A stretch of 64,000 nucleotides of DNA from Pictodentalium vernedei (GCA_031216915.1 CM062296.1:452786287-452850286); one strand, 5' to 3'; positions 10,452 to 22,050 are shown, counted from the stretch's first letter. Numbers and translations are program-made. The notes: a model not told the origin generated them from the sequence alone.

Positions 10452-11418
10452 TACACCATTTTCAGAAGTTATGACAAACGTACCACTGGTTCTTGTCAGA
10501 TCACCGAAGTTAAGTAACGTCGGGTGCGGTTAGTAGTTGGATGGGTGACCATTTCAGCGACTGATTTGCGCTCCCGCATTGTGTCCTTGAGCAAGACATT
10601 TAACCCCAATTGCCTACATGGGGGCATGATGACGCTGTGTACCAAGGCATACTGCACGTCGAAGAAGCGCAGGTCTTCAACCAATCTAACCCTGCCTGTG
10701 CCACAGTGCAGAGTTCAGAGTTACGATGTTGGAGAGCTGACAGCTGCTCGTCGTTGCTCGGTGGTTCTCTCCAGGTACTCCGGCTTCCTCCGCCCGTCAA
10801 ACTGTCACCGACATGATATGACCCTGGCTGTTAATGTATCGTTAAACCCTAAAAAAAACCCCAAAAACAAACGTACCACCATCAACTTCCTCTAGTAATG
10901 TATGGTTGTCAGATGATAGTGCAGCCACATTTTATGGTTCATCATCTGACTCCTCTATTTATAGCTGTCAGGCCAATAAAAAGAGTACAATTGACTCTGA
11001 CGACACCTCCACACGAGACAAACTCGGCAAACTCAAAATCACGCATTCCACATGCAAATCTTGGAACATTTTAGACATTTTAGGGATATCAGAAACAAGC
11101 ATGATAAACAAAAAAAAACACTTTAATGTGAACCGGACCATCTGTTCCGACAATATGGAGTTCCAAATATTTGATGTACTTCAGAGTGATTCTGACCACG
11201 GTGTAAACACACAAATCAGGCTTGATAAAGAACTTTATTATATACCTATCAATAACACACTGTGTTTTTCACCCATTAAATCCTGATCGCCAGATCACAC
11301 TGAGTTGTTTTCCGATTCTGTATCAGATGGTTGGTCTCTGAACAAGGATGGCACTGGAAAACGTCAATTGAATACGCCCAGGTTACCAACCGTTTCTAGG
11401 TACACTTCAGTTGTGTAA
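10452..11418 (+). pseudogene. Serine-rich coding exon of unknown family, split by a SINE and carrying a TGA
   Basis: A T-rich tract ends in TTGTTAG at 10451, after which an open frame begins (TPFSEVMTNVP). It is split at 10486 by a 380-bp SINE and resumes at 10867 with a 13-bp duplication, in the same frame (PPSTSSSNVWLSDDSAATFY). The frame then runs to TAA at 11416-11418 except for a TGA at 11284-11286. Sequence on both sides of the TGA looks protein-like: Ser- and Asp-rich before it, SDGWSLNKDGTGKRQLNTPR after it. SWNILDILG near 11070 loosely resembles an Eh1 repressor motif, but no homeodomain is present. The family is not recognised. It may be a decayed exon, an insertion allele of a live gene, or a mis-assembled haplotype. 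Confidence 0.5.
10487..10866 (+). mobile_element. 5S rRNA-headed SINE with the S1 body
   Basis: The first ~65 bp are clearly 5S rRNA-derived: GATCACCGAAGTTAAGTAAC, GTCGGGTGCGGTTAGTAGTT, GGATGGGTGACC, covering the 5S internal promoter. The head lacks the first ~28 bases of 5S. The rest is the same body as the tRNA-headed SINEs (TGTGTCCTTGAGCAAG, GGCATACTGCACGTCGA, GGTTCTCTCCAGGTACTCCG). A perfect 13-bp target duplication ACAAACGTACCAC lies at 10474-10486 and 10867-10879. The net insertion is 393 bp, a multiple of three, but a TAG occurs early in the host frame. Confidence 0.88.
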
Positions 11419-12800
11419 ATAAACACTATCGAATAACGTGAATTTCTAATATTGTTCTTAGGCAATGCAAAAGCTGCATTTCCATAATGACATATAATAA
11501 ACAGATCATTATGACAGTAAAGTGATAAAGTTTGTCACTTTCCGTCTCGTTGATGACGACAGATCGCAGGTTCACACTTGCCACCTTTGGCAGCTCGTGT
11601 GATCCAGTGATCTGACCTCATCAACTTGATGGAATATAACAAACCAGATCACTTTACTGTCATAATAATCTCTATTCATTAGATTTTTATCCTCAAGACC
11701 ATACATCCTTATGATTTGAACAGGCCTGCCCTTTAGTTCTTTTGATTGTAAGAAAAGAGAAATACTAAGCTACTATAAAACCACAGCTGTTTGTGCTGGA
11801 TTTATCCAGAAAGGAGATATGGAATCCTAACATGAGGCTGTGTATACTGACTCAAATGGGCCACTAAGTTGTTTTCATGAAGTGTTGAATGTCAGCTCTT
11901 TATTGGAATTGTGATTACCATAATATCTCTACATGTAAACTCCATATTTTTTCTAGCATAAATTCATTTATCACACACTGAATAGAAATTATAACGGCAT
12001 TTTAATTATGGACAAAATAATCCTCTGTAACTTAATATATTTTGTGTCTAAATATTTCTGGAAAAAGTATTAAGTTTGCGAGTTTTGAGACGATTAACTG
12101 GTATACAGTTGGCCATCGGCTGATATCCAACCATCAGTTCACCCATCAACAGTTGGGGTAAGCACATCGCCAAATACTGAATGTCAAAAATAAAAGTTTG
12201 TTAACATTTTCATGCTGCTATGCAGTGATTTATTATTCCTCCCCCCCCACCCCCACTTCCTATGCAAGATATGAGAGTCCCATGTGAGAAGGCCATATGG
12301 GGTAGATATCTATCTCACATGACCCACATGACTGGCTTATTAGCATATTTATTGAGTGCAGGACTATTCAATCATTGCACATTCTGCTGTAAACAAACAA
12401 CATGGTGTCACACTTCAGAAATATTTGCAGATGAACGTTTGTCAAAGAAAACAGAAATAAAAACACAGACTGCAAAACCAAAGAACACTTGACTCTTTAA
12501 TTTTTGGGTGAATACCGTTATGAGTTGTGTGAGTTGCACGAAATTCCCATCGAAACGTTATGCGAATACATTGCAGAATTCATAATATGACGTCATCGGA
12601 ATATGTCAATGTTCATTTCACTACAAATCTTTAACTCCTGTCTTCCAGGCGTAGGGAATCAATTTCATGGTATATACCTGTGGTATATACAGAACTTTTG
12701 TGCGCTCTTTCTGATAAGAAAATCATTTTTTTCAGAAATGGACAATAAAATTGTTCGATATAACATGTGCCCCTGAATTATTTTTGATAACCTCAGGTGT
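11419..12800. other. Non-coding, with inverted repeats
   Basis: No exon was recognised. A foldback at about 11514-11670 pairs TTATGACAGTAAAGTGAT with ATCACTTTACTGTCATAA. Short C-rich tracts occur near 12241. A weak open frame at 12262-12492 has no features of a conserved protein. Confidence 0.5.
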
Positions 12801-12966
12801 TTTGGTGGGGGAATTATCCCTGATGGAGGTAGGGGTGAAATGGGGAAATCTCACCCTCGGGACAAGATATTTGGTCCAGACACTTGCCAAGCCTCGTGTC
12901 CTGCCAAAATATCTTGCCCTCGGGTGAGATTTCCCACATCTCACACCCTTACCCATCAGGGATAAT
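12801..12966. repeat. Foldback repeat
   Basis: Arms such as GGAAATCTCACCCTCGGGAC and GCCCTCGGGTGAGATTTCC, and outer AATTATCCCTGATGG with CCATCAGGGATAAT, pair across a short loop near 12890. It has the palindrome-element shape but no TTAA boundary was seen. Confidence 0.65.
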
Positions 12967-13419
12967 AATAAAGTTAGACCTGCTATTTTAGGATAGAAAT
13001 AACAAAAATAAGATGCTTTAGGTTAAAAAATGGCTCAAAGGTGCAAATTATATCATAGTTCTAGTTGAACTCGTAATCTTGCACCTGCAAAACTGGAGTC
13101 AAGTGATCACGCGATGACTCTTCATGCTATAATGCCAGTTCTGGCTGAAATATGTGACTTACAGTTCTGCAAAGACTCGCCAAAATTTTAACTTTCTTCA
13201 AATGCCCTTGAGTTGTATTTTTAAACTGCATAAGCTTTGCAACATTACGTATGTCCTTTTGATGTATTAGGCTATGAAATATGATTAAAATACAATTGTG
13301 TGGATTGGAAGTAGGAGCTGAATTATCATGGAGTTTGAATACTCGAACACAGAAAGACATCTGACATCAGCATCGACAATTTGCCAATTTTGTGTTCAAA
13401 TAATTGGCATTCATCTTAA

Positions 13420-13872
13420 CTGGTTGAGTACTGGAAGCACAAATTTGGGCTTTATTTGGAAGTGCATGTACCACAAGTTAACCCTTTACCCAACGCAGAC
13501 GATACCAAAATTTATTATTTTAAATATAATTTTTTCAAATTTTTCAAAAAATTTCAACAAAACCATATCATGTGACCCCTCATTGGAACGAGCTCGTTCC
13601 AACGAGGGGTCACATGATATGGTTTTGTTGAATTTTTTTGAAAAATAATATTTTTTCAGCTACAGAATTTGCATATTACGCGGGCGGATGCGGCCGATTG
13701 GGTAAAGGGTTAAAGGCTTCAAATTCTGTGGATGTGCATAATATCATCTTTGAAATGAAATTATTTAGTCGGTAAGGATTTACCTTGTTGCAATTTATGG
13801 GTGAGGGCACATAACAAGACATAGAGAAGAGAACAAATTTTGCTGACCAAAAATAATTTAGCACTCGACCAG
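13420..13872. mobile_element. P2 palindrome element flanked by TTAA, with P1 inside
   Basis: TTAA at 13416-13419 and 13873-13876 bounds ends CTGGTTGAGTACTGG and GCACTCGACCAG. The interior matches the copies at 20904-21145 and 34391-34638 (for example GGGCTTTATTTGGAAGTGCA and ACCAAAAATAATTTAGCAC). A P1 element is inserted at the TTAA of its left arm. Confidence 0.75.
13482..13709. mobile_element. P1 palindrome element in a P2 element, TTAA duplicated
   Basis: The ends are CCCTTTACCCAACGCAGACG and CGGATGCGGCCGATTGGGTAAAGGG, flanked by TTAA at 13478-13481 and 13710-13713. The central hairpin (about 13566-13620) is ATCATGTGACCCCTCATTGG to its inverse through ACGAGCTCGT. The empty P2 copies at 20962-20965 and 34450-34453 have a single TTAA at the same place, which directly shows the insertion and its target. 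Confidence 0.85.
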
Positions 13873-13974
13873 TTAAAGTAACACTGTTCATAACAGGAGT
13901 TATCATACTTGCACCTCCTCATATTTCCAAATTATAATCGAGAATCTCTATAATATGTGCCTCTTGGATTTTCA

Positions 13975-14135
13975 TCAACATTATAAGTTATTGTGATGAA
14001 TTGATGGTAACATGGTCTGAGGTTTGCGGCTCGGAGCTTATGTTCAACCAAGACACGAAGCATCAAGGTTTAACATATGCTCTGAGACGCAAACCTCATA
14101 TCATGTTACCGTCAACTCATCACAATAACGTATAT
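13975..14135. repeat. Long imperfect inverted repeat
   Basis: Arms of about 60 bp pair, for example TTATTGTGATGAATTGATGG with the inverse of GTCAACTCATCACAATAACG, and GAGGTTTGCGGCTC with GAGACGCAAACCTC. A second, separate foldback lies at 14191-14266 (TTATTTACTAAAC/GTTTAGTAAATAA). Their role is unknown; they are probably palindrome-type transposon remnants. Confidence 0.65.
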
Positions 14136-14269
14136 GTTCCAATCAGACACTACCCATAGTCCCAAACCAACATCGTGAAACATCAGATGCTTATTTACTA
14201 AACTTGTGATTGTTAAAAGTTGCCTTGTTCAAGACCATTTTTAACAATCATAGGTTTAGTAAATAAACC

Positions 14270-15191
14270 TCTTGTGTACCCCATCATTGGATAAATAATC
14301 AATAAACCAGATAAACTCATTCCACTTCAGTTAAAATCGTAAATCGGTTTGTAATTTAAATAACACTTCTCTGCAATGCCATTTGCATCACATGTGAAAA
14401 ATCCACAGAAAAATCAAGCGGCTTGCTAGTCACTCCATTGACGAAGCAATTACGAAACCGAGAACGTCATTTCAAATATTTCGCGTTGTGACGTCAGACA
14501 GTAACATTTGTCACTGGAGCCATAAACATAAAAGAAACTATATGCCAGCTCTCATCCTATCAGAGGGTGAGGATTTTACTCTTATTGGAACATATATCAA
14601 TTCATTCGACTTAGAACTGGAAATGTAATTACAACTACATGTACTGGAGGTCTACTTAAGATTGCAAAGCGAATCACCAGATAGCATTCACCAAATCATG
14701 GCCATCGCTAATTTGTCCCACATCAAAATCATGTGGACTAAAATGTGACTTAATTTCACTTCATACAAAGAAATTCAATTTTAAAGTTTCCTGGTGATCT
14801 GTCAGGTTCAACATCATAGCATTAAATATATTATGTCACTGTGAACAATCCTGTGACATTAAATAATATGGATGGGTGGTATTGGAACTTTGAGTTTAGT
14901 ATTGTTTTCGGCATTTTTAAGGGGATATACTACAGTATCGGTGTCAGTAGTTGACTTCACTGAGATTTACTGATAGTAACAAAGGGGAATTCACACCAGG
15001 AAAATACAGAATAAGTTGTTTTTGTATCATTTTACAACAGTGCCACAAATGTCACTACCAATGAGCTTAACATTGGCATTCGTTTTCCCAATACAAATCA
15101 TATCTTCAGTAATTTTGTGACTTGTTCCAAATCTTAACCTTCAAAGGCCTATTCAGGCTTTTGCGATCAGAGCTTGTGGTCTTAATATGCT
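14270..15191. other. Non-coding, nothing recognised
   Basis: No exon, RNA gene or bounded repeat was recognised. The words ATATGTTCCAATCAG near 14130 and ATTGGAACATAT near 14585 are inverse to each other, so the foldbacks at 13975-14266 may belong to one larger inverted unit of about 600 bp. Confidence 0.45.
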
Positions 15192-15195
15192 TTAA

Positions 15196-15436
15196 CCCTT
15201 TACCCGACGCAGAGGATTTCAACATTTATTATTTTAAATATCATTTTTTAAATTTTTTCAAAAAGTTTCAACAAAACCATATCATGTGACCCCTCTTTGG
15301 AACGAGCTCGACGAGCTCGTTCCAAAGAGGGGTCACATGATATGGTTTTGTTGAAATTTTTCGAACAGTAATATTTTTTCAGCTGCTGAATTTGCATATT
15401 ACGCGGGCGGATGCGGGCGATTTGTTAGGTAAAGGG
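15196..15436. mobile_element. P1 palindrome element flanked by TTAA
   Basis: TTAA at 15192-15195 and 15437-15440. The ends are CCCTTTACCCGACGCAGAGG and GTTAGGTAAAGGG. The near-perfect central hairpin (15285-15345) is ATCATGTGACCCCTCTTTGG to its inverse through AACGAGCTCGACGAGCTCGTT. Very close to the copy at 13482-13709. Confidence 0.85.
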
Positions 15437-15634
15437 TTAAGAGGTCTTGCTGACAATGGTCAAATTAGCTGGTCAGTGATTTTTAGTCAAGTCTTGGCTG
15501 CCTAAACAGTCAGCCAAGCCTTGAAGAGAAATCACTGCTACGCAACTGGACATGTGCAGGTTGTAATCCAGTTGAAATTCAGAAAAACTGCCCAGGCCCT
15601 GAAGGGTTAACTAAACTGAAAAGGAACTCAGTTA

Positions 15635-16007
15635 TTATTTATTTATTTTTTGGTATTTAAGGTCACATACTTATGCACAATGGCTAATCGTGACCATGAC
15701 AGTTTTATGGGTGGAGGAACCTGGAGTACCCGGAAAGAACCACCAAGCATCGACGAGCAACTGTCAGCTCCTCAACATTCCAACTCTGTTCAAGCTCCGC
15801 TCAAGCAGGTTTACAGCAGTTGAAGATATGTTTACCACTGACCTGCAGTACGCCTTAGTACACGGTGTCACTGTGCCCCCATGCAGGCAATCGGGATAAA
15901 GTGCCTTGCCCAAGGACACAACATGGGTCGTTCCAGACGGGGATGAAACTCAGGACCTCTTGCATAGAAGTCCAATAGTCTACCACTGAACCACTGGGCT
16001 CCCAGGC
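15635..16007 (-). mobile_element. SINE (S1 body)
   Basis: Flanked by ACTCAGTTA at 15626-15634 and 16008-16016. The tail is on the left and the minus-strand head on the right (GTGGTTCAGTGGTAGACTATT). The body includes GGGTGGAGGAACCTGGAGTACCC on the plus strand near 15709. The head is more diverged than at 4739-5091. Confidence 0.8.
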
Positions 16008-16349
16008 ACTCAGTTACTTCTTTCATGAAAATGAACACTTCAATGGCATTAAGCCACAACAAAGCCTTATGAATAGAGAGTGTAGGAAATTTGAAAATAC
16101 AGATAGTTTCAGTAAGTGAATCAATGATTGGTTCAGTTCGGTTTTCGGTATCCCCATGACATAGTTTTTCAGTATATTGCCCATCTCTATTAAATAAATT
16201 TTAGTATTCCTTTGGTGTACATAAAATATGAACGCATTTTCTATTTATGTTTTCTGAGGTTGGATTGTCACAAAATGGTAGGGTATGCAGGGTAACACGT
16301 GAAAATATTAAGGGACGTAAAATCACCAAAAATGACATGAAATGAAAAA

Positions 16350-16597
16350 TATTGAAAAACATGATGACACCGTGTACTAAGGCGTACTGCATGTCGATGG
16401 TGCGCATGTCTTCAACCAATCTAACCCTGCCTGTGCTGCAATGCGGAGTTACGATGTTGGGGAGCTGGCAGCTGCTCGTCGTTGCTCGGTGGTTCTCTCC
16501 GGGTACTCCAGCTTCCTCCACCCGTAAAACTATCACGGTCATGATTAGCCATTGTGCATATGTATGTGAACTTAAACACCAATAAATAAATAAATAA
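16350..16597 (+). mobile_element. 5'-truncated SINE (S1 body)
   Basis: It begins inside the body (ACCGTGTACTAAGGCGTACT) without a head and runs through GGTTCTCTCCGGGTACTCCAG to ACACCAATAAATAAATAAAT. The truncation at the head end fits reverse transcription that stopped early. Confidence 0.8.
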
Positions 16598-16699
16598 TAA
16601 AGTAAGTTCCAAACAAGAAATCTAAGCATTACTGCAAGTGGCTTATAAAAAGAGGATTTTAAAAGCATATTAAGCTTATGGAGCATTAACCCCACGCTA

Positions 16700-19600
16700 A
16701 GAGATATAGTAATTTGGAGGGAAAAATCAGAAGATTAAACTCCACTAGCCTAAAGATGGCAGTAGTTTCATTTGAACAAAGGAGAAAAGGTTTACTCTAA
16801 AGATGGTCCGTGCCATAAATGAATGAATCTGGCCCAGAGGTTTTAAAGAATAAGAAAGATTTCAAACTAGAGAAACAGAATTTTACTGCCACCAGTAAAT
16901 TCAAGTCTGTGTGAAAATGGTTAAAGCATCAAAATAAAACAAAACAGAAAGAGAATTTATGGAGGCTTATTTTGAGGGGTAAAATATTTTTAAAGAAATC
17001 AGAAATAGGTTTTTGTTGACAGTATTACATGAAATAAAATCTCTGGAATGCACATTGGAGCCCTGAGAGGGTTAAATTAAAGATATTCATACAGGAATTA
17101 GAGAATTTTTTTCCAAGAAACCAGAAATGAAAGTGTCAATGACACTGTAGCTCAACTTGACAAACTTGAACTTGGTAAGTTATAAATGAAATCGCAAAAT
17201 TGAAGATCATTGGTACCAATGTTATTTGATGAAATTTCAACATAACAGTATTGTGTGTGCACAAGGTCAGAGTAATCCATGCATTTTTAAATGTAAACTG
17301 TATGACTGGCTAAAGGAAGAATGTTGATACACAAATGCAGTATGTTCAGAGGTTATTGTAAATGGCAACTTTTTTTCACAGAAATGAATGCTAATCAATA
17401 GCTCTTATCCAAAGGTCTTGCCTAATGAGCACACCAAGTTAAAAAACAATGCTATGATAAATGTGGCCTGTAGGCCATGTCAAAGAATGCTGATGCACAA
17501 ATGCAATAAATTCAAAGACTGTTGCTAACAGCAACAGTTTTTGATGGAAATGAAAAGAAAATCAATAGCTTCTTTGTCACCCTGAATAAGCATACAAAGT
17601 TTCAAAACAACCTGATAATGAATGTGCCCTCTGAGGCATGCCAAAGGAAGATGTTAATGCACAAATGCATTAAGTAGAAGGTTATTGCTTGTGGCAATGG
17701 GTTTTTTTTAGTTTTTTTATGGAAATTCATAAATATATCCTGCTGAGAGTGCAAAAGGGATAAGTTGATGCACAAATGCAGTAAGTTCAAAGGCTGGTGA
17801 TAATGGCAATAACTTTGATGGAAATGAAAAAAAGCAATAGCTCACATCTGGAGGTCACCCCAAACACACATACCAAGTTTCAAAGTGATCCGATCATAAA
17901 CATGCCCTGAAGAGTGTGTTAAAGGGAAATATTGAGGTCTGACTGAACTAAGAACGTTGGCCACAGGAACATTTTTTTTTACGAAAATGGAAGAAAATCG
18001 ATAGCTCCCATCTAGAGGTCACCCCAAACAAGCATGCCAGGTTTCAAAGCAATCCAATCATAAATGTACCCTGTATGGTGTGCCAAAGGGAATTATTGAG
18101 GTCTGACTAAACTAAGTTCTAGCAACGTTGGCCGCAGCAACATTTTTTGATGGAAATTGAAGAAAATCGTAAGCTCCCATCTAAAGGTCACCCCAAACAA
18201 AAATACCAAGTTTCAAACCGATCTGATCATAAATGCAACCTGTGAGGTGTGCCAAAGGAAATTGTGGACGTACGCATGTATGTATTAATGTACGTACTAA
18301 TGTACATATGTACGTTAGTACGTACGTTCACCAATGGACGAGAAGTGATGATGGCAATAGCTCAAAAGCTGAGCTAAAAACATATGTCTGCAGCACTGAA
18401 AAGGTTAAGGCATCAATAAAATCTTTGAAACCAGCACTGAAGTCTTGAGAGGGTTAAATTCAAGACACCCATACAAAGACACCCATACAGGAATCAGATA
18501 AATGTTTCCAAGAAATCAGAAAAAAACATATATGTGCACCGCACTGAAATAATAATAATAAAATAAAATCTTTGGAAAACACACTGAAGTCATGAGAGGG
18601 TTAAACTAAAGATATTCATCCAGGAATCTGATCAATTTTTTCCAAGGAACTAGAAAAAAAGCATATATGCACAGCATTGAGAGGGTTTGATCATGGTATC
18701 AATAAAATCTTTGGAACCCACACTGCAGTCTTTAAAGGGTTAAATTAAAGACATGCATACAGGAATCAGACAAATGATTCCAAAAAAACAGACGAAACAT
18801 GTGCACAGCATTGAAAGGGTTCAACATGAAATAAAAACTTTGGAAAACAAACTGAAGTCATGAGATGGTTAAATTAAAGATACTGATACAGGAACCTGAT
18901 CCATTTTTTCCAAGGAACCAGAAAAAGCATATATGTGCACAGTGTTGAAAGGGTTTGATCAAATTTTCTGAACAATTTCATTTCCTGGTAACAATAACAG
19001 ATAAGAATGTGTTTGACAGGAAAATGTTGTGATAAGAACAACATGATTGTTATTCTACATGTTATTCAAGATTCTCAGTGAAGGAAACTACTGCAAGAAT
19101 GCTGACTCATCATTCATTACTCTCTACTGGGCACCCTGATAGAACCAGTGGCAATTTTTTTTAACAAATCCATTCTACTGGTCCTAAGGATGTTTCATAC
19201 CAAATAACACTTCTCTGTTCCTTGTGGTTTGGGATATATGGGCTTTTGAATTTTTTTCAGTTTCTAGCCCCTGGGGTTGCCAAAGGACTGTGAAAATTGT
19301 TTTGCGAGGCATCAAATCAATTACTTAGGACCCACTTATACTACATGCCAAATTTGGTTGAAATTGGCCCACCGGGTCTGGAAATAGAAATTTTGGGCAG
19401 AGCCCAAAATGGATATGCCCCCACAGAGAGCCCAAATATTGACCTACCAACTTCCCTCGAACAAACTTTAATCTTCTACACCAAAGGATGTTCCATACAA
19501 AATATCAAGTCATTCCCTCTGGTGGTACGTGAGAAAATTTTTAAAGGTTTTTAAGTGTTTGGGGTATTAACAAGAGCCTGAATATGGCAGCTGCTTCATT

Positions 19601-19770
19601 TGAACAAAACGGAAAGGGTAAACTCCATAGATGTTCTGTGCAATATATGTTTGAATTTGGCCTAGTGGTTGTGAAGAAGAAGTCAAGTTTACAAAAGTTA
19701 ACGGATGACAGTACGACAGACAAAAATGATGGCAATAGCTCCCACTGACTTGCAGTCAGGTGAGCTAAAA
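16700..19770 (+). mobile_element. F1-related tandem-core element, copy C, with F3 inside
   Basis: The 3' end at 19740-19770 is GCTCCCACTGACTTGCAGTC then AGGTGAGCTAAAA, the F1 terminal hairpin. The core has ~130-bp units carrying CAGGAATC...TTTTTCCAAG...GTGCACAGCATTGAAAGGGTT (near 17060, 18437, 18590, 18723 and 18853), then F1-like words such as CCCAAAATGGATATGCCCCC. The 5' end was not found and the start given is approximate. F3 interrupts it at 17128-18377. Confidence 0.6.
17128..18377 (+). mobile_element. F3 tandem-core element, inserted in an F1-related core
   Basis: It starts TGAAAGTGTCAATGACAC, as F2 does, but continues GACAAACTTGAACTTGG and has its own core (AATAGCTCCCATCTAGAGGT, CACCCCAAACAAGCAT, GGTGTGCCAAAGG). 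It ends in a GTAC-rich microsatellite and AAAGCTGAGCTAA. The host tandem unit continues on both sides: CCAAGAAACCAGAAA at the left, AACATATGTCTGCAGC at the right. Confidence 0.75.
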
Positions 19771-19774
19771 AGTA

Positions 19775-20110
19775 AATTTAAAGACAATGTTGACAAATTC
19801 CAAATAACCAGAAAACGGTGTGTGAACTTTCAAATCTGTGTCATTTATGACTACAGATGTTACAAAATTAGCCTTTTCAATAAAAACTGTCCAAAATGAC
19901 CAAAGGATTAAATAATATGAGGTATTTACGTCATATCCCCAGTATCTGGAGTATTTGCACTTGAAAGTACAACCAGAGGTAGCTGCTGCTGCCCCCCCCC
20001 CTCCCCCCGAAAAATCTCCCTTCAACAGTAACCTTGGTAATATATTACATTAAATTAACACAGTCACTGAAGGTATTATTTACTCAAATAATACAGATAA
20101 GATTACCTGT
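19775..20110. other. Non-coding spacer
   Basis: AT-rich sequence with a C-rich run near 19995-20007. No exon or repeat boundary was recognised. Confidence 0.5.
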
Positions 20111-20112
20111 AT

Positions 20113-20798
20113 TTGATGACATGTCAAGTTTGGTTTCGATCGGGACCAATAAAATTTCAAGTTCAAGGTCACTGTGATCTTGACCTTTGGCACAATGACC
20201 TAAAAATATGTAGGGTTCTTCCGCTCATCATGCTGAACCCACATGCCAAGGTGGGTTTCGATTGGGAATGCATAATTTTAATTAAGAGAGCCGAAACCAG
20301 GTCCAATCACTAAAATTTCAATTTCAAGGTCGCTGTGACCTTCACCTTAGGCATAATAACCTAAAAAATATATAGGGTTCTTCCTTTCGTCATGCTCAAC
20401 CCATAGGCCAAGTTTAGTATTGATTGGGCAAGCAAAATTTCAATTAGAGAAGCCAACTCTGATGAATGTTTAAGGTCAAGTTCACCGTGACCATGACCTT
20501 TGGCACAACAAACTCAAAATACATACGGTTCTTCCACTAATCATGCCTAACCCACATGCCAAGTTGGGTTTCAGCTGGCCGAGCAGAACTTTAATTACAG
20601 AGCAGAAACCAACACTGATAAAAAATTGAAGTTCAATGTCAATGTGACCTTGACCTTTGGTAGAATGATCCCAAAATGAATAGGGTTCTTTCTCCCATCA
20701 TGCCTAACTCACATGCCAAGTTTGGTTTCAGTCGGCCAAGTGGAATCTTATAGTGGAAACCAACTCTGTATTCCCCGAAAATTTAAATTTCGGGGGAT
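20113..20798 (+). mobile_element. F4 tandem-core repeat ending in a CCCCGAAA hairpin
   Basis: About four units of roughly 150-160 bp contain CATGCCAAGTTTGGTTTC, TCAAGGTCACTGTGACCTTG and GGGTTCTTCC. At the right end, TTCCCCGAAAATTTAAATTT runs into its inverse TTTCGGGGG. A similar terminal hairpin closes the element at 22796-23060. The 5' end is not defined. GGTCA/TGACC words resemble nuclear-receptor half-sites, but their regular repetition here only reflects the tandem unit. Confidence 0.55.
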
Positions 20799-20903
20799 AG
20801 AAAGAAATGTAACCTATGCTAAAATGAACTAAAATGTCACTTCAACTCAACTTTATGCAGTGAAATTTAATCTTTGACATTATGCAAACCCGGTTGCCTT
20901 CAA

Positions 20904-21145
20904 CTGGAAGAGTGCTAAGAGCCGATATTTGGGCTTTATTTAGAAGTGCAGGTATTGCAACTTAAAAGGCTTTATATTCAGTAGCTGAACTTCATATTAT
21001 CTTTGAAGTGATATTATTTATCCTGTAAGGATTTGCTTTGTTACAATTTATGGGAGATTGCCCACAGGCACTTGTACAAATATTAACAATGTGAAGACAT
21101 GTGAACAAATTTTGTTGGCCAAAAATAATTTAGCACTCCACCAGG
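20904..21145. mobile_element. P2 palindrome element, empty at the P1 site
   Basis: Homologous to 13420-13872 along its length, with a diverged left flank (TTCA for TTAA). At the position where that copy carries P1, this one reads GCAACTTAAAAGGC with a single TTAA at 20962-20965. Confidence 0.7.
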
Positions 21146-22046
21146 TAATGTCATAGTGTCAAATGTGTTACATTAATCTACACCAAACCTGTAATGATTT
21201 ACCAATTTAAGTATTAATTGAGCTGTCTGTGGTATATCGTAGCAGTTTCTAAAGGGTGTGTGATGATTGGATTAGCATAGCAAACTCCTATTCAATTATG
21301 TCCAACTGCTTATCATTTTCTTTCAACTGAGCCTTATGTTCCCTTACATCCTCATCACTTTTTGAAAGCCAAGAAGAAAATTGCTAATCAAATTTTTGAA
21401 AACAACATACACCCTATCTTTTGCAGTTTCAGAGTTCTATGTGCAGCAAAATCATTGATATATTTAAAAGTTTGAAAAGGCCATAAAAAATGACATTACA
21501 TCGAAAGATTAAAAAATGTGGATCTTTTTATTTTTTTTTAACTCTACACAACATACTAAAATTTCATCAAAATCAGACAAACCTTTATTGTCACATTATT
21601 GATGCCATACCATCCCTGAAATGGCACCACTAGACATTTTTTCTGTTGGCTGTAAATGGATTGTATTTTTTAATATGGTTTTATGGGAGATCATATTTCA
21701 AAAGTATCAGAAGCACAGGCTGTTTGATATATGAGAAATCAAAATTGTTCAAAAATGATGTTTTTATGTTAAAACACCAAAATTCTGATTTCACTAACCA
21801 AGGAATTAGGCCAAACAGAATTAAATGATTCTCAGGCAATTTGTTTTTAAAGCGTTTTTTATTTCTATTTTTTATTCCTCATGGAATGGTTGCTGATGAC
21901 TAAAATGCAGTTGTGAGAGCCTACAATTAAATACTAGAGCTTCCATGCAGATTTCACTGATAATTATTTTTTTTTGTAACAGTTATCATACAACACAAAA
22001 TCAATATAGAACAACTAAAATGGAATAAAAAATAATAAGGAGTTTT
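21146..22046. other. Non-coding, nothing recognised
   Basis: AT-rich sequence without recognised exons or bounded repeats. A word pattern in 21530-21620 (ACTCTACACAACATACTAAA, ATTTCATCAAAATCAGACAA) recurs at about 22670-22720, so part of this stretch is an older dispersed repeat. Confidence 0.45.
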
Positions 22047-22050
22047 TTAA

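Noticed and set aside
10487-10552. A 5S rRNA gene
   Set aside because: Only about 65 bp from the middle of 5S is present; both ends are missing and SINE body follows directly.
11284-11286. Selenocysteine codon in the serine-rich exon
   Set aside because: No SECIS-like element was recognised downstream and the exon is already split by a SINE. Decay or an allele difference is simpler.
20113-20760. Array of nuclear-receptor half-sites (GGTCA/TGACC)
   Set aside because: The words recur because the F4 unit recurs. Nothing indicates a selected enhancer.
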